Source: Novacetimonas maltaceti
Lineage (GTDB): Bacteria; Pseudomonadota; Alphaproteobacteria; Acetobacterales; Acetobacteraceae
NCBI RefSeq assembly: GCF_002906255.1
Contig: NZ_POTC01000004.1
Span: 1-64,000, forward strand
Length of the DNA stretch: 64,000 nt
Direction of reading: 5' to 3'
This document shows, in pieces, positions 56,741-64,000 of the stretch. Below the pieces are notes generated by a model, which was not told the DNA's origin, ran no database searches, and worked only from the letters and a program-made list of their open reading frames with translations. Each line of letters opens with the position of its first letter. Positions within the stretch are counted from its first letter, which is position 1. Both the position numbers and the translations under genes were made by a program.

Positions 56741-58183
56741 ATGAATGACACCGCTTACCGACTGCTGCTTCCCGATCCGGCGCAGATGGGCCGGGTCGAT
56801 GCCCTGGCCGCGCGGGTGGTGCCGATTCGCACGCTGATGGAACATGCGGGGCGCGCGGTGGAACGCGCGGTGCGCCGCCATGTTAGGCCCTGTCGCGTCC
56901 TTGTGCTGTGCGGTCCGGGGGATAACGGGGGCGATGGCTATGTCTGCGCGCGACGTCTGGCGCAGGCCGGGTGGCCCGTCAGCATCGCGGCCCTTGCCCC
57001 GCCGCGCCCCGGCGGGGATGCGGCCGCCGCCGCTGCGCTGTGGGACGGGCCGGTGGTGCCGTTCGCGGCCGGGCAGGTGGCGCGTTTCGACCTTGTGATC
57101 GACGCGGTCTTCGGCGCGGGCCTGTCCCGCCCGGTGGAAGGCGATGTCGCGGACGTGCTGCGCGCGGCGCGGCGGGTGGTGGCCATCGACATGCCCACCG
57201 GCGTGGACGGGGCGACCGGGGCCGTGCGCGGCTATGCCCCGCAGGCGGAACTGACCGTGACATTCTGCCGGCGCAAGCCGGGGCACCTGCTGCTGCCGGG
57301 GCGCGACCTGTGCGGACGGTGCGAGGTGGCGGATATCGGCATTCCCGAATCTGCGGTCGGGCAGGTGGGCGTGCGCACCTGGCACAATGAACCGGGCCTG
57401 TGGCAGGTGCCGCATTGCGGGGTGGAGAGCTATAAATACAGCCGTGGCGTGGTCAGCATCTGTGGCGGTGCTCAGATGCCCGGTGCGGCGCGACTGTCGG
57501 CGGGCGGCGCGCGCGGCAGTGGCGCGGGCCTTGTCCGGCTGGCGGTGGGGGCTGCCGCGGACCTGTACCGCATGCAGGCGCCAGCAGGCCTGATCGTGGA
57601 TTCCGATCCCCTGCCCGAACTGCTGCACGATGCCCGGCGCAAGGTGTGGGTCTGCGGCCCCGGCCTGACGGTTGACGAAGTGGGCTCCGTCTTTCCCACG
57701 CTGGTGGGGGCGGGACGGCAGGTGGTGGCGGATGCCGGGGCATTTTCCATGGCGGCGGGCGATCCCGCACGCCTGCGCGGCGCGGCGGTGGTCACCCCCC
57801 ATGCCGGGGAGTTCGCGCGCGTGTTCGGCCATCCGGGCGAGGACCGCCTGGCCGCGGCCCGTGCCGCGGCGGCCCTGATCGATGCGGTGGTGGTGATGAA
57901 GGGGCCGGACACGATCATCGCCGCCCCGGACGGGCGGGCCGCGATCAACGATCATGCGACGCCCGCGCTGGGCACGGCGGGGTCGGGCGATACCCTGACC
58001 GGGATCGTGGCCGCGATGATGGCGGCGGGCATGCCCGCGTGGGAGGGGGCGTGCGCCGCCGTGTGGCTGCATGGGGAGGCGGCGATGCGCGCGGGGCCGT
58101 GGCCCGTGGCAGAACAGTTCGACCTCCATCTGGGCGCCGCGCGTGCAAAGGCCGAGGCGGAAGGGCAAAAAAAGCGGGGCTGA
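56741..58183 (+). CDS. nnr: Bifunctional NAD(P)HX epimerase/dehydratase
   Basis: A 480-residue repair enzyme. The N-terminal YjeF_N epimerase domain (about 1-215) has 'VLCGPGDNGGDGYVCARRL' and 'VIDAVFGAGLSRPVEG' with 'IDMPTGVDG'. The C-terminal dehydratase (ADP-dependent kinase fold) holds 'KVWVCGPGLT', 'VTPHAGEFARVFG' and 'TAGSGDTLTGIVAAM'. It restores hydrated NAD(P)H. ATG 56741 has AGGGAGGACC in front; the long open frame upstream to 55637 is not coding. tRNA-Leu follows. Confidence 0.94.
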   Translation: MNDTAYRLLLPDPAQMGRVDALAARVVPIRTLMEHAGRAVERAVRRHVRPCRVLVLCGPGDNGGDGYVCARRLAQAGWPVSIAALAPPRPGGDAAAAAALWDGPVVPFAAGQVARFDLVIDAVFGAGLSRPVEGDVADVLRAARRVVAIDMPTGVDGATGAVRGYAPQAELTVTFCRRKPGHLLLPGRDLCGRCEVADIGIPESAVGQVGVRTWHNEPGLWQVPHCGVESYKYSRGVVSICGGAQMPGAARLSAGGARGSGAGLVRLAVGAAADLYRMQAPAGLIVDSDPLPELLHDARRKVWVCGPGLTVDEVGSVFPTLVGAGRQVVADAGAFSMAAGDPARLRGAAVVTPHAGEFARVFGHPGEDRLAAARAAAALIDAVVVMKGPDTIIAAPDGRAAINDHATPALGTAGSGDTLTGIVAAMMAAGMPAWEGACAAVWLHGEAAMRAGPWPVAEQFDLHLGAARAKAEAEGQKKRG

Positions 58184-58207
58184 GAGGGCGTTATTCGGGT
58201 TCGCATC

Positions 58208-58236
58208 TTGCCCCCATGGCTACTCTGCGCTAAAGC
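58208..58236 (+). promoter_or_regulatory. Predicted promoter of tRNA-Leu
   Basis: TTGCCC (58208-58213), 17-bp spacer, TAAAGC (58231-58236), 25 bp before the tRNA. Motif match only. Confidence 0.4.
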
Positions 58237-58261
58237 CGCGCGCTTGTAGCTTGGGCAATGT

Positions 58262-58346
<85 letters not shown>

Positions 58347-58443
58347 TAAAACCCCGGCAATTCGCGTTATGCGAGCAGACGTGGTGGCCCAACCGGCCTC
58401 TTGCGTTCTTTGATACGTTCTGACCGAGAGGATGGCCTGGCAG

Positions 58444-59781
58444 ATGCAGGTTACTGAAACGCTTTCCGATGGCCTGAAGCGCGGGTTTACCGTCACGGTT
58501 CCGGCGCAGGAAATTGAAAGCAAGCGCACGGCGCGCCTTAATGAAGTTGGCAAGTCCATGAAGCTGCCCGGGTTCCGTCCCGGCAAGGTGCCGCTGAGCA
58601 TCGTCAAGCAGCGCTTTGGCACCGAGGTCCAGGGGGAAGTCCTGGAGCAGGTCGTCGGCGACGCGACACGCACGCTGCTGGACGAGCGCGGCCTGCGCCC
58701 GGCGATGCAGCCGAAGGTTGGCATCGTCTCCGGCGGGGAACCCGACAGCAAGGACGACCTCAAGTTCACTGTTGAGTTCGAAATCCTCCCCGAAATCCCG
58801 GTGCCCGACCTGTCCACCGTGTCGCTGACGCGCCTGAAGGCCCCCGTCAACGCGGAAACGGTTGACAAGGCGCTTAAGGAAATCGCCAGCCGCCAGCGTG
58901 AGTTCGAGACGATCACCGAGGATCGTCCCGCAGCCAAGGGCGACGTCCTGACGGTTGATTTCGTCGGCAAGATCGATGGCGTTGCGTTTGACGGCGGTTC
59001 CGCCGATGACGTGAATGTCGAGATCGGTGGCGCGGGCTTCATCCCCGGCTTCGCCGAGCAGCTCGAGGGCATGAAGGCCGGTGACGAAAAGGTGATCCAT
59101 GTCACGTTCCCGGCCGGTTACCAGGCCGAGAACCTTGCAGGCAAGGAAGCCACCTTCGACATCAAGGCGAAGGAACTCAAGCGTCCCGTCGAACCCAAGA
59201 TCGATGACGAACTGGCCAAGAAGCTGGGCTTCGAGGGGCTGGAGCAGGTCCGTGAACTGATCACCAAGCAGGTGGAGCAGGAATACGAGCAGCTTTCGCG
59301 CCTGCGCCTGAAGCGCGACCTGCTGGACCAGTTGGCTGAAAAGACCGCGTTCGACGCGCCTCCGGGCATGGTTGACGCCGAATTCGCCCAGATCTGGAAC
59401 CGTATCGAGGAAGACCGCAAGGCCGGTCGCCTTGATGACGAGGACAAGGACAAGGACGAGGACACGCTGCGCGCCGACTATCGCAAGATTGCCGAACGCC
59501 GCGTGAAGCTGGGCCTGCTGCTGGCTGAAATCGGCCGCGTCAACAACATCACCGTCACGCAGGACGAGATGATGCAGGCCATCCGCGCCGAAGCCATGCG
59601 CTATCCCGGCCAGGAACAGGCCGTGTTCGAGTTCTTCGGCAAGAACCCGCAGGCCGCCGACAGCCTGCGCGGCCCGATCTTCGAGAACAAGGTCATCGAC
59701 TACATCGTCGAGCTGGCGAAGGTCGAGGACAAGGAAGTGACGCCCGAGGAACTGGCCGAAATGCCGGAAGCCAACGTCTGA
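58444..59781 (+). CDS. tig: Trigger factor
   Basis: A 445-residue ribosome-bound chaperone with prolyl isomerase activity. The ribosome-binding signature 'GFRPGKVPLSIVKQRFG' lies at about residue 40, the FKBP domain 'KGDVLTVDFVGKIDG' and 'GGAGFIPGFAEQLEGM' at about 160-205, and a long helical C-terminal arm follows. Start is set at ATG 58444 ('MQVTETLSDGL'), the family's usual opening, although ATG 58432 is in frame. It heads the tig-clpP-clpX-lon block. Confidence 0.97.
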   Translation: MQVTETLSDGLKRGFTVTVPAQEIESKRTARLNEVGKSMKLPGFRPGKVPLSIVKQRFGTEVQGEVLEQVVGDATRTLLDERGLRPAMQPKVGIVSGGEPDSKDDLKFTVEFEILPEIPVPDLSTVSLTRLKAPVNAETVDKALKEIASRQREFETITEDRPAAKGDVLTVDFVGKIDGVAFDGGSADDVNVEIGGAGFIPGFAEQLEGMKAGDEKVIHVTFPAGYQAENLAGKEATFDIKAKELKRPVEPKIDDELAKKLGFEGLEQVRELITKQVEQEYEQLSRLRLKRDLLDQLAEKTAFDAPPGMVDAEFAQIWNRIEEDRKAGRLDDEDKDKDEDTLRADYRKIAERRVKLGLLLAEIGRVNNITVTQDEMMQAIRAEAMRYPGQEQAVFEFFGKNPQAADSLRGPIFENKVIDYIVELAKVEDKEVTPEELAEMPEANV

Positions 59782-60049
59782 GACCGCCGTTTCAGGCCTT
59801 GCGGACGTCGGCTGGACGCGTAAAGATCGGATATGGTTCTTGCGTGTCCAACGACCTTCGTGACGGAGCCAGGCAGGCCATGTTCGCATCATATTGTCTA
59901 AAATGACGGCAATGGGGTGGTATCTGGCGTGTTTGTCTCTATTTTGTCATAAGTAACCGGGAAAGGTCCGGCTGCTCCGTTTGGATGGCGCGCCCACGCA
60001 CGCCGGAAAATCAGGGCAGGTCGGGCCTTTGCTTTTCAGGATCGGGAAT

Positions 60050-60691
60050 ATGGCTATGAGGGATCGCAATCCCGTAGAGATCTACAATAATGCTCTTGTG
60101 CCGATGGTGGTCGAGCAGACCTCTCGCGGGGAGCGGGCATTCGATATCTATTCCCGCCTGCTGCAAGAGCGCATCATCTTTCTGACCGGGCCGGTCTATG
60201 ATCAGGTTTCCGCCGTGGTGTCCGCGCAGCTCCTGTATCTGGAAAGCGTGAACCCGACCAAGGAAATCTCGTTCTACATCAACAGCCCCGGCGGGGTGGT
60301 GTCGGCCGGTCTCGCGATCTACGACACCATGCAGTATATCCGCAGCCCCGTCAGCACCGTGTGCATCGGGCAGGCCGCGTCGATGGGCTCGCTCCTGCTT
60401 GCGGGCGGGGAGAAGGGACGCCGCTTCGCGCTGCCCAATTCCCGCGTGATGGTGCACCAGCCGTCCGGCGGCGCGCAGGGCCAGGCCAGCGACATCGAGA
60501 TCCAGGCGACGGAAATCCTGACCATCCGCAAGCGCCTGAACGAGATCTATGAGACCCATACCGGCCGCACGCTTGAGGAAATCGAGCGCAAGCTGGAACG
60601 TGACAGCTACATGTCGGCGGAAGAGGCCCGCGCGTTCGGCATCGTTGACGAAGTCGTGCGCAACCACGCAGCCGAGAAGGCCGCCGACTGA
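60050..60691 (+). CDS. clpP: ATP-dependent Clp protease proteolytic subunit
   Basis: A 213-residue serine peptidase forming the 14-mer chamber. The catalytic Ser is in '[15 protein letters not shown]', the His in '[16 protein letters not shown]' and the Asp in '[12 protein letters not shown]'. The short N-terminal extension before '[17 protein letters not shown]' is a propeptide-like stretch. ATG 60050 has AGGA 8 nt upstream; ATG 60056 also fits. clpX follows after 262 bp. Confidence 0.98.
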   Translation: MAMRDRNPVEIYNNALVPMVVEQTSRGERAFDIYSRLLQERIIFLTGPVYDQVSAVVSAQLLYLESVNPTKEISFYINSPGGVVSAGLAIYDTMQYIRSPVSTVCIGQAASMGSLLLAGGEKGRRFALPNSRVMVHQPSGGAQGQASDIEIQATEILTIRKRLNEIYETHTGRTLEEIERKLERDSYMSAEEARAFGIVDEVVRNHAAEKAAD

Positions 60692-60758
60692 TGTCCGGAT
60701 GGGCACGGGCATGATGCGCGCGGCGTGCGCGGGTGCCCGTGTCCCGCAGGCAGGATGA

Positions 60759-60807
60759 AAGACCCCGTCTGCGTCGCGGGCAACGCATGACGCGGCGCAG
60801 GGGTCTT
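60759..60807. other. Long imperfect hairpin between clpP and clpX
   Basis: AAGACCC, CTGCG and CGCG in the left arm (60759-60778) pair in order with CGCG, CGCAG and GGGTCTT in the right arm (60791-60807), leaving small bulges and a 12-nt loop. No T-run follows, so it could be a processing or attenuating structure rather than a normal terminator. Confidence 0.55.
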
Positions 60808-60953
60808 GTGATATGCGGGGAAGGGGAGCAGGCGCACGGTGTGCGTTTCCCCTCCTCAGGCGACGAGGCAAGCTGCGGCGTACCGGAAGGCGGGTGCAGG
60901 TTCCGGTCGTCGGGAATGGACAGGTTCTCCCTTGCGGGGGAATAGGAGCGGTT

Positions 60954-62213
60954 ATGAACAACAAATCCGGCGATTCCAAAAATACCCTTTATTGCTCGTT
61001 CTGCGGCAAGTCCCAGCACGAGGTCCGGAAGCTCATCGCCGGTCCCACCGTGTTCATTTGCGATGAATGCGTCGAACTGTGCATGGACATCATCCGCGAG
61101 GAGCATAAGACCCATCTGGTGAAGTCACGCGACGGCGTGCCGACCCCGCGTGAGATCTGCAATATCCTCGACGACTACGTCATCGGGCAGATGCACGCCA
61201 AGAAGGTGCTATCGGTCGCGGTCCACAACCATTACAAGCGCCTGGCCCACAGCCAGAAGAACAACGACGTCGAGATCGCGAAGTCGAACATCATGCTGAT
61301 CGGCCCGACCGGTTCGGGCAAGACGCTGCTGGCGCAGACGCTGGCGCGCATCCTTGACGTACCGTTCACCATGGCCGACGCCACGACCCTGACCGAAGCC
61401 GGTTATGTGGGCGAGGACGTGGAGAACATCATCCTCAAGCTGCTGCAGGCCGCCGACTACAACGTGGAGAAGGCGCAGCGCGGCATCGTCTATATCGACG
61501 AGATCGACAAGATTTCGCGCAAGTCCGACAATCCCTCCATCACCCGCGACGTCAGTGGCGAGGGCGTGCAGCAGGCGCTGCTCAAGATCATGGAAGGGAC
61601 CGTCGCCTCCGTCCCGCCGCAGGGCGGGCGCAAGCATCCGCAGCAGGAATTCCTGCAGGTGGACACCACCAACATGCTGTTCATCTGCGGTGGCGCGTTC
61701 GCGGGCCTCGACAAGATCATCAGCGCGCGTGGCAAGGGATCAGGAATCGGGTTCGGCGCCGACGTGCAGTCCCCCGATGACCGCCGCACGGGCGCGATCC
61801 TGCGCGACATTGAACCCGAGGACCTGCTGAAGTTCGGCCTGATCCCGGAATTCATCGGCCGCCTGCCGGTGCTGGCGACGCTTGAGGACCTTGATGAAGC
61901 CGCGCTGATCGAGATCCTGACCAAGCCCAAGAACGCGCTGGTCAAGCAGTATGCGCGCCTGTTCCAGATGGAAGACGTGAAGCTGACATTCTCCGAGGAC
62001 GCGCTGAGCGCCATCGCGCAGCGGGCCATCGCGCGTCGTACCGGCGCGCGCGGCCTGCGCGCCATCCTGGAAAGCATCCTGCTGTCGACGATGTTCGACC
62101 TTCCGGGCCTGAAAAACGTGGAAGAGATCGTCGTCAACAAGGATGCGGCGGAAAACAAGGCCCCGCCGGTCTATGTCTATGGCAAGGCGGAGCCTGAGGA
62201 GCAGTCCGCCTGA
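60954..62213 (+). CDS. clpX: ATP-dependent Clp protease ATP-binding subunit ClpX
   Basis: A 419-residue AAA+ unfoldase for ClpP. The N-terminal zinc domain has '[11 protein letters not shown]' and 'CDECVELC'; Walker A '[15 protein letters not shown]', Walker B 'VYIDEIDKI', the pore and sensor regions and the ClpP-contact loop 'IGFGADV' are present, with sensor 2 near 'TGARGLRAI'. ATG 60954 has AGGAGCGG upstream; the frame opens earlier at 60813 without family similarity. Confidence 0.98.
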   Translation: MNNKSGDSKNTLYCSFCGKSQHEVRKLIAGPTVFICDECVELCMDIIREEHKTHLVKSRDGVPTPREICNILDDYVIGQMHAKKVLSVAVHNHYKRLAHSQKNNDVEIAKSNIMLIGPTGSGKTLLAQTLARILDVPFTMADATTLTEAGYVGEDVENIILKLLQAADYNVEKAQRGIVYIDEIDKISRKSDNPSITRDVSGEGVQQALLKIMEGTVASVPPQGGRKHPQQEFLQVDTTNMLFICGGAFAGLDKIISARGKGSGIGFGADVQSPDDRRTGAILRDIEPEDLLKFGLIPEFIGRLPVLATLEDLDEAALIEILTKPKNALVKQYARLFQMEDVKLTFSEDALSAIAQRAIARRTGARGLRAILESILLSTMFDLPGLKNVEEIVVNKDAAENKAPPVYVYGKAEPEEQSA

Positions 62214-62268
62214 TCGCGGCGCCGTACGCTCTTGGTAAAGCTTTTTCATCTTTGATGATGCAGGTCAT

Positions 62269-62339
62269 TTGCCTTTCGCTCACTTGTGTCAGTGAGGGCA
62301 AGTGACAACATGACTCATCAGGTCACCGCATGTGCGGTG
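62269..62339. promoter_or_regulatory. Hairpin and palindrome in the clpX-lon gap
   Basis: TTGCC...CTCACT (62269-62284) pairs with AGTGAGGGCAA (62291-62301), leaving a 5-nt bulge. Downstream, CACCGCA-TG-TGCGGTG (62324-62339) is a 7-bp palindrome 64 bp before the lon ATG. They may be a terminator-like structure and an operator; I could not place a heat-shock promoter with confidence. Confidence 0.35.
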
Positions 62340-62403
62340 TTACGGGTCCGCAGGCCGCGTGTCGGGTGTGGACCCGGGATCGTCCATCAGGAGGTCAAGT
62401 TAA

Positions 62404-64000
62404 ATGTCTGAATCCGAAAGACTGGACCAGGTGCCGGGCACCCCCGAAAATACGGAAAAGAAGGTGCCGGTATCGGTGTCGTCGCACGAAGGGCAGGACA
62501 TCACCCCGCAGGAGAAGGACACGATGGCGGTCCTGCCGCTGCGTGATATCGTGGTGTTCCCCCATATGATCGTGCCGCTGTTCGTGGGGCGCGAAAAGTC
62601 CGTCCGCGCGCTGGAAGCGGTCACGAAGAATGACAAGCAGATCCTGCTGGTGGCGCAGAAGAACGCATCGCAGGACGACCCGTCGGTTGACGACATCTAC
62701 CGCTATGGCACGGTCTCCACGATCCTGCAGCTGCTGAAGCTGCCGGACGGGACGGTCAAGGTGCTGGTGGAAGGTGGCCGCCGCGCGCGCATTTCCACGC
62801 TGCATGAGGTCGATGGCCATTTCGAGGCCGAGATCGAGGAAGTGGCCGAGGAAGAGACCGACGGCAAGGAAGCCGAGGCGCTGGGCCGCACGATCATTTC
62901 CCAGTTCGAGCAGTATATCAAGCTGAACAAGAAGATCGCGCCGGAGGTGCTCGTCTCCCTCAACCAGATCGACAACCTGTCGAAGCTGGCCGATACGATC
63001 GCAAGCCACCTGAACCTCAAGATTTCCGAAAAGCAGGAAATCCTTGAAATCCAGGACGTCAACGCCCGTCTGGAGCGGGTTTTCGCCCATATGGAAGCCG
63101 AGATTGGCGTCCTGCAGGTGGAAAAGCGCATCCGCAACCGCGTCAAGCGGCAGATGGAAAAGACGCAGCGCGAGTATTACCTGAACGAGCAGCTCAAGGC
63201 GATCCAGAAGGAACTTGGCGAGGGCGAGGACGGCAAGGACGAGACCGCCGAGCTTGAGGAAAAGATCGCCAAGACCAAGCTGAGCAAGGAAGCGCGCGAC
63301 AAGGCGGTGGCGGAGCTGAAGAAGCTGCGGACCATGAGCCCGATGTCGGCCGAATCGACGGTGGTGCGCAACTACCTCGACTGGCTGCTGGGGATCCCGT
63401 GGAAAAAGCGTTCCAAGGTGCGCCACAACCTGCCCGAGGCGGAAAAAATCCTCGATACCGACCATTACGGGCTGGAGAAGGTCAAGGAACGCATCCTTGA
63501 ATACCTCGCGGTGCAGAGTCGCGCGCAGAAGCTCAAGGGGCCGATCCTGTGCCTCGTCGGGCCGCCGGGCGTGGGCAAGACCTCGCTTGCGCGTTCGATC
63601 GCGAAGGCGACCGGGCGGCAGTATGTCCGCATGTCGCTTGGCGGCATGCGTGACGAGGCGGAGATCCGTGGCCATCGCCGGACCTATATCGGCTCCATGC
63701 CGGGCAAGATCATCCAGGGCATGAAGAAGGCGAAGACGTCGAATCCGCTTTTCCTGCTCGATGAGATCGACAAGCTTGGCGCGGACTGGCGTGGCGATCC
63801 GTCGTCGGCCCTGCTCGAGGTGCTGGACCCGGAGCAGAACGCGACCTTCGGTGATCACTATCTGGAGGTGGATTACGACCTGTCGGACGTGATGTTCATC
63901 ACCACGGCCAACAGCCTGAACATGCCCCAGCCGCTGCTGGACCGCATGGAGATCATCCGCCTGTCGGGCTATACCGAGGACGAGAAGGTCGAGATCGCAA
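62404..64000 (+). CDS. lon: ATP-dependent protease Lon, N-terminal part (runs off window)
   Basis: The first 532 residues of Lon are present. A LAN substrate-binding domain starts at about residue 42 ('[20 protein letters not shown]'), a long coiled coil follows ('[20 protein letters not shown]', '[15 protein letters not shown]'), then the AAA+ module with Walker A '[15 protein letters not shown]' and '[10 protein letters not shown]'. The Ser-Lys protease domain lies beyond 64000. CAGGAGG sits about 9 nt before ATG 62404. Confidence 0.97.
   Translation, partial: MSESERLDQVPGTPENTEKKVPVSVSSHEGQDITPQEKDTMAVLPLRDIVVFPHMIVPLFVGREKSVRALEAVTKNDKQILLVAQKNASQDDPSVDDIYRYGTVSTILQLLKLPDGTVKVLVEGGRRARISTLHEVDGHFEAEIEEVAEEETDGKEAEALGRTIISQFEQYIKLNKKIAPEVLVSLNQIDNLSKLADTIASHLNLKISEKQEILEIQDVNARLERVFAHMEAEIGVLQVEKRIRNRVKRQMEKTQREYYLNEQLKAIQKELGEGEDGKDETAELEEKIAKTKLSKEARDKAVAELKKLRTMSPMSAESTVVRNYLDWLLGIPWKKRSKVRHNLPEAEKILDTDHYGLEKVKERILEYLAVQSRAQKLKGPILCLVGPPGVGKTSLARSIAKATGRQYVRMSLGGMRDEAEIRGHRRTYIGSMPGKIIQGMKKAKTSNPLFLLDEIDKLGADWRGDPSSALLEVLDPEQNATFGDHYLEVDYDLSDVMFITTANSLNMPQPLLDRMEIIRLSGYTEDEKVEIA

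Noticed and set aside
62231-62252. TTGGTAAAGCTTTTTC after clpX as a fifth repeat copy
   Set aside because: Resembles only half of the core hairpin (one arm); no matching second arm or other modules, so chance or a remnant.

Overview
The window is ordinary chromosomal DNA of a high-G+C alphaproteobacterium, most likely an acetic acid bacterium (Acetobacteraceae, Komagataeibacter/Gluconacetobacter-like). This rests on the protein sequences, on alphaproteobacterial gene neighbourhoods (COQ9 divergent from rpsU; DUF177-rpmF-plsX-fabH-ihfA-merR; tig-clpP-clpX-lon), on a Suf-only Fe-S locus, and on an IS5-family end whose transposase N-terminus resembles those of acetic acid bacteria. The species is inferred, not proven. 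Almost every base is accounted for by genes. There is no prophage, CRISPR array, toxin-antitoxin pair or defence island.

Layout. 1-230: end of an IS5-family element abutting a palindromic dispersed repeat. 231-4659 (minus): M3 peptidase, OPT peptide transporter, small lipoprotein. 4947-9935 (plus): ispH, thrB, rnhA, an ABC importer without binding protein, and a nucleoside-hydrolase-like protein with an eroded active site. 10132-12799: pstCAB without pstS or phoU. 13006-13488: Spy-like periplasmic protein. 13660-20587: ffh-rpsP-rimM-trmD-rplS followed by leuCDB. 20859-25289: OmpR-type regulator, MarR regulator, COQ9 and def (minus), then rpsU and a histidine kinase (plus). 25370-30840: bamE, then DUF177-rpmF-plsX-fabH-ihfA-merR. 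30989: tRNA-Pro(GGG) inside a 12-bp inverted repeat. 31241-35555 (minus): AI-2E-type permease, oligopeptidase B-like peptidase, Nudix protein. 35731-40779 (plus): Atm1-type ABC exporter, a 95-residue unknown, rpmB, fusA. 41066-44710 (minus): metallo-beta-lactamase-fold hydrolase and a PEP-carboxylase-family protein with altered catalytic motifs. 44863-52883 (plus): DUF445 protein, then Rrf2 regulator-sufBCDS-sufU-sufT-sufA. 53000-56521 (minus): RumA/RlmD-type RNA methyltransferase, DEAD-box helicase, CopD-like membrane protein. 56741-64000 (plus): NAD(P)HX repair enzyme, tRNA-Leu(UAG), tig, clpP, clpX and the start of lon.

How the genes work together. The window is rich in housekeeping modules: ribosome and RNA maturation, co- and post-translational protein handling (Ffh, deformylase, trigger factor, ClpXP, Lon), leucine synthesis, fatty-acid initiation, and Fe-S cluster assembly with a possible matching exporter (Atm1). 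Peptide use may be served by the M3 peptidase, OPT carrier and oligopeptidase B.

The most unusual signal is non-coding. A family of modular palindromic repeats appears four times: three copies lie between convergent genes (leuB/regulator, fusA/MBL hydrolase, sufA/RNA methyltransferase), and the fourth has an IS end at the centre of one of its palindromes. Other points worth a second look are the inverted repeat that would clamp the tRNA-Pro precursor, an inverted repeat over the ffh promoter, and two enzyme-family proteins (nucleoside hydrolase, PEPC) with missing catalytic residues.
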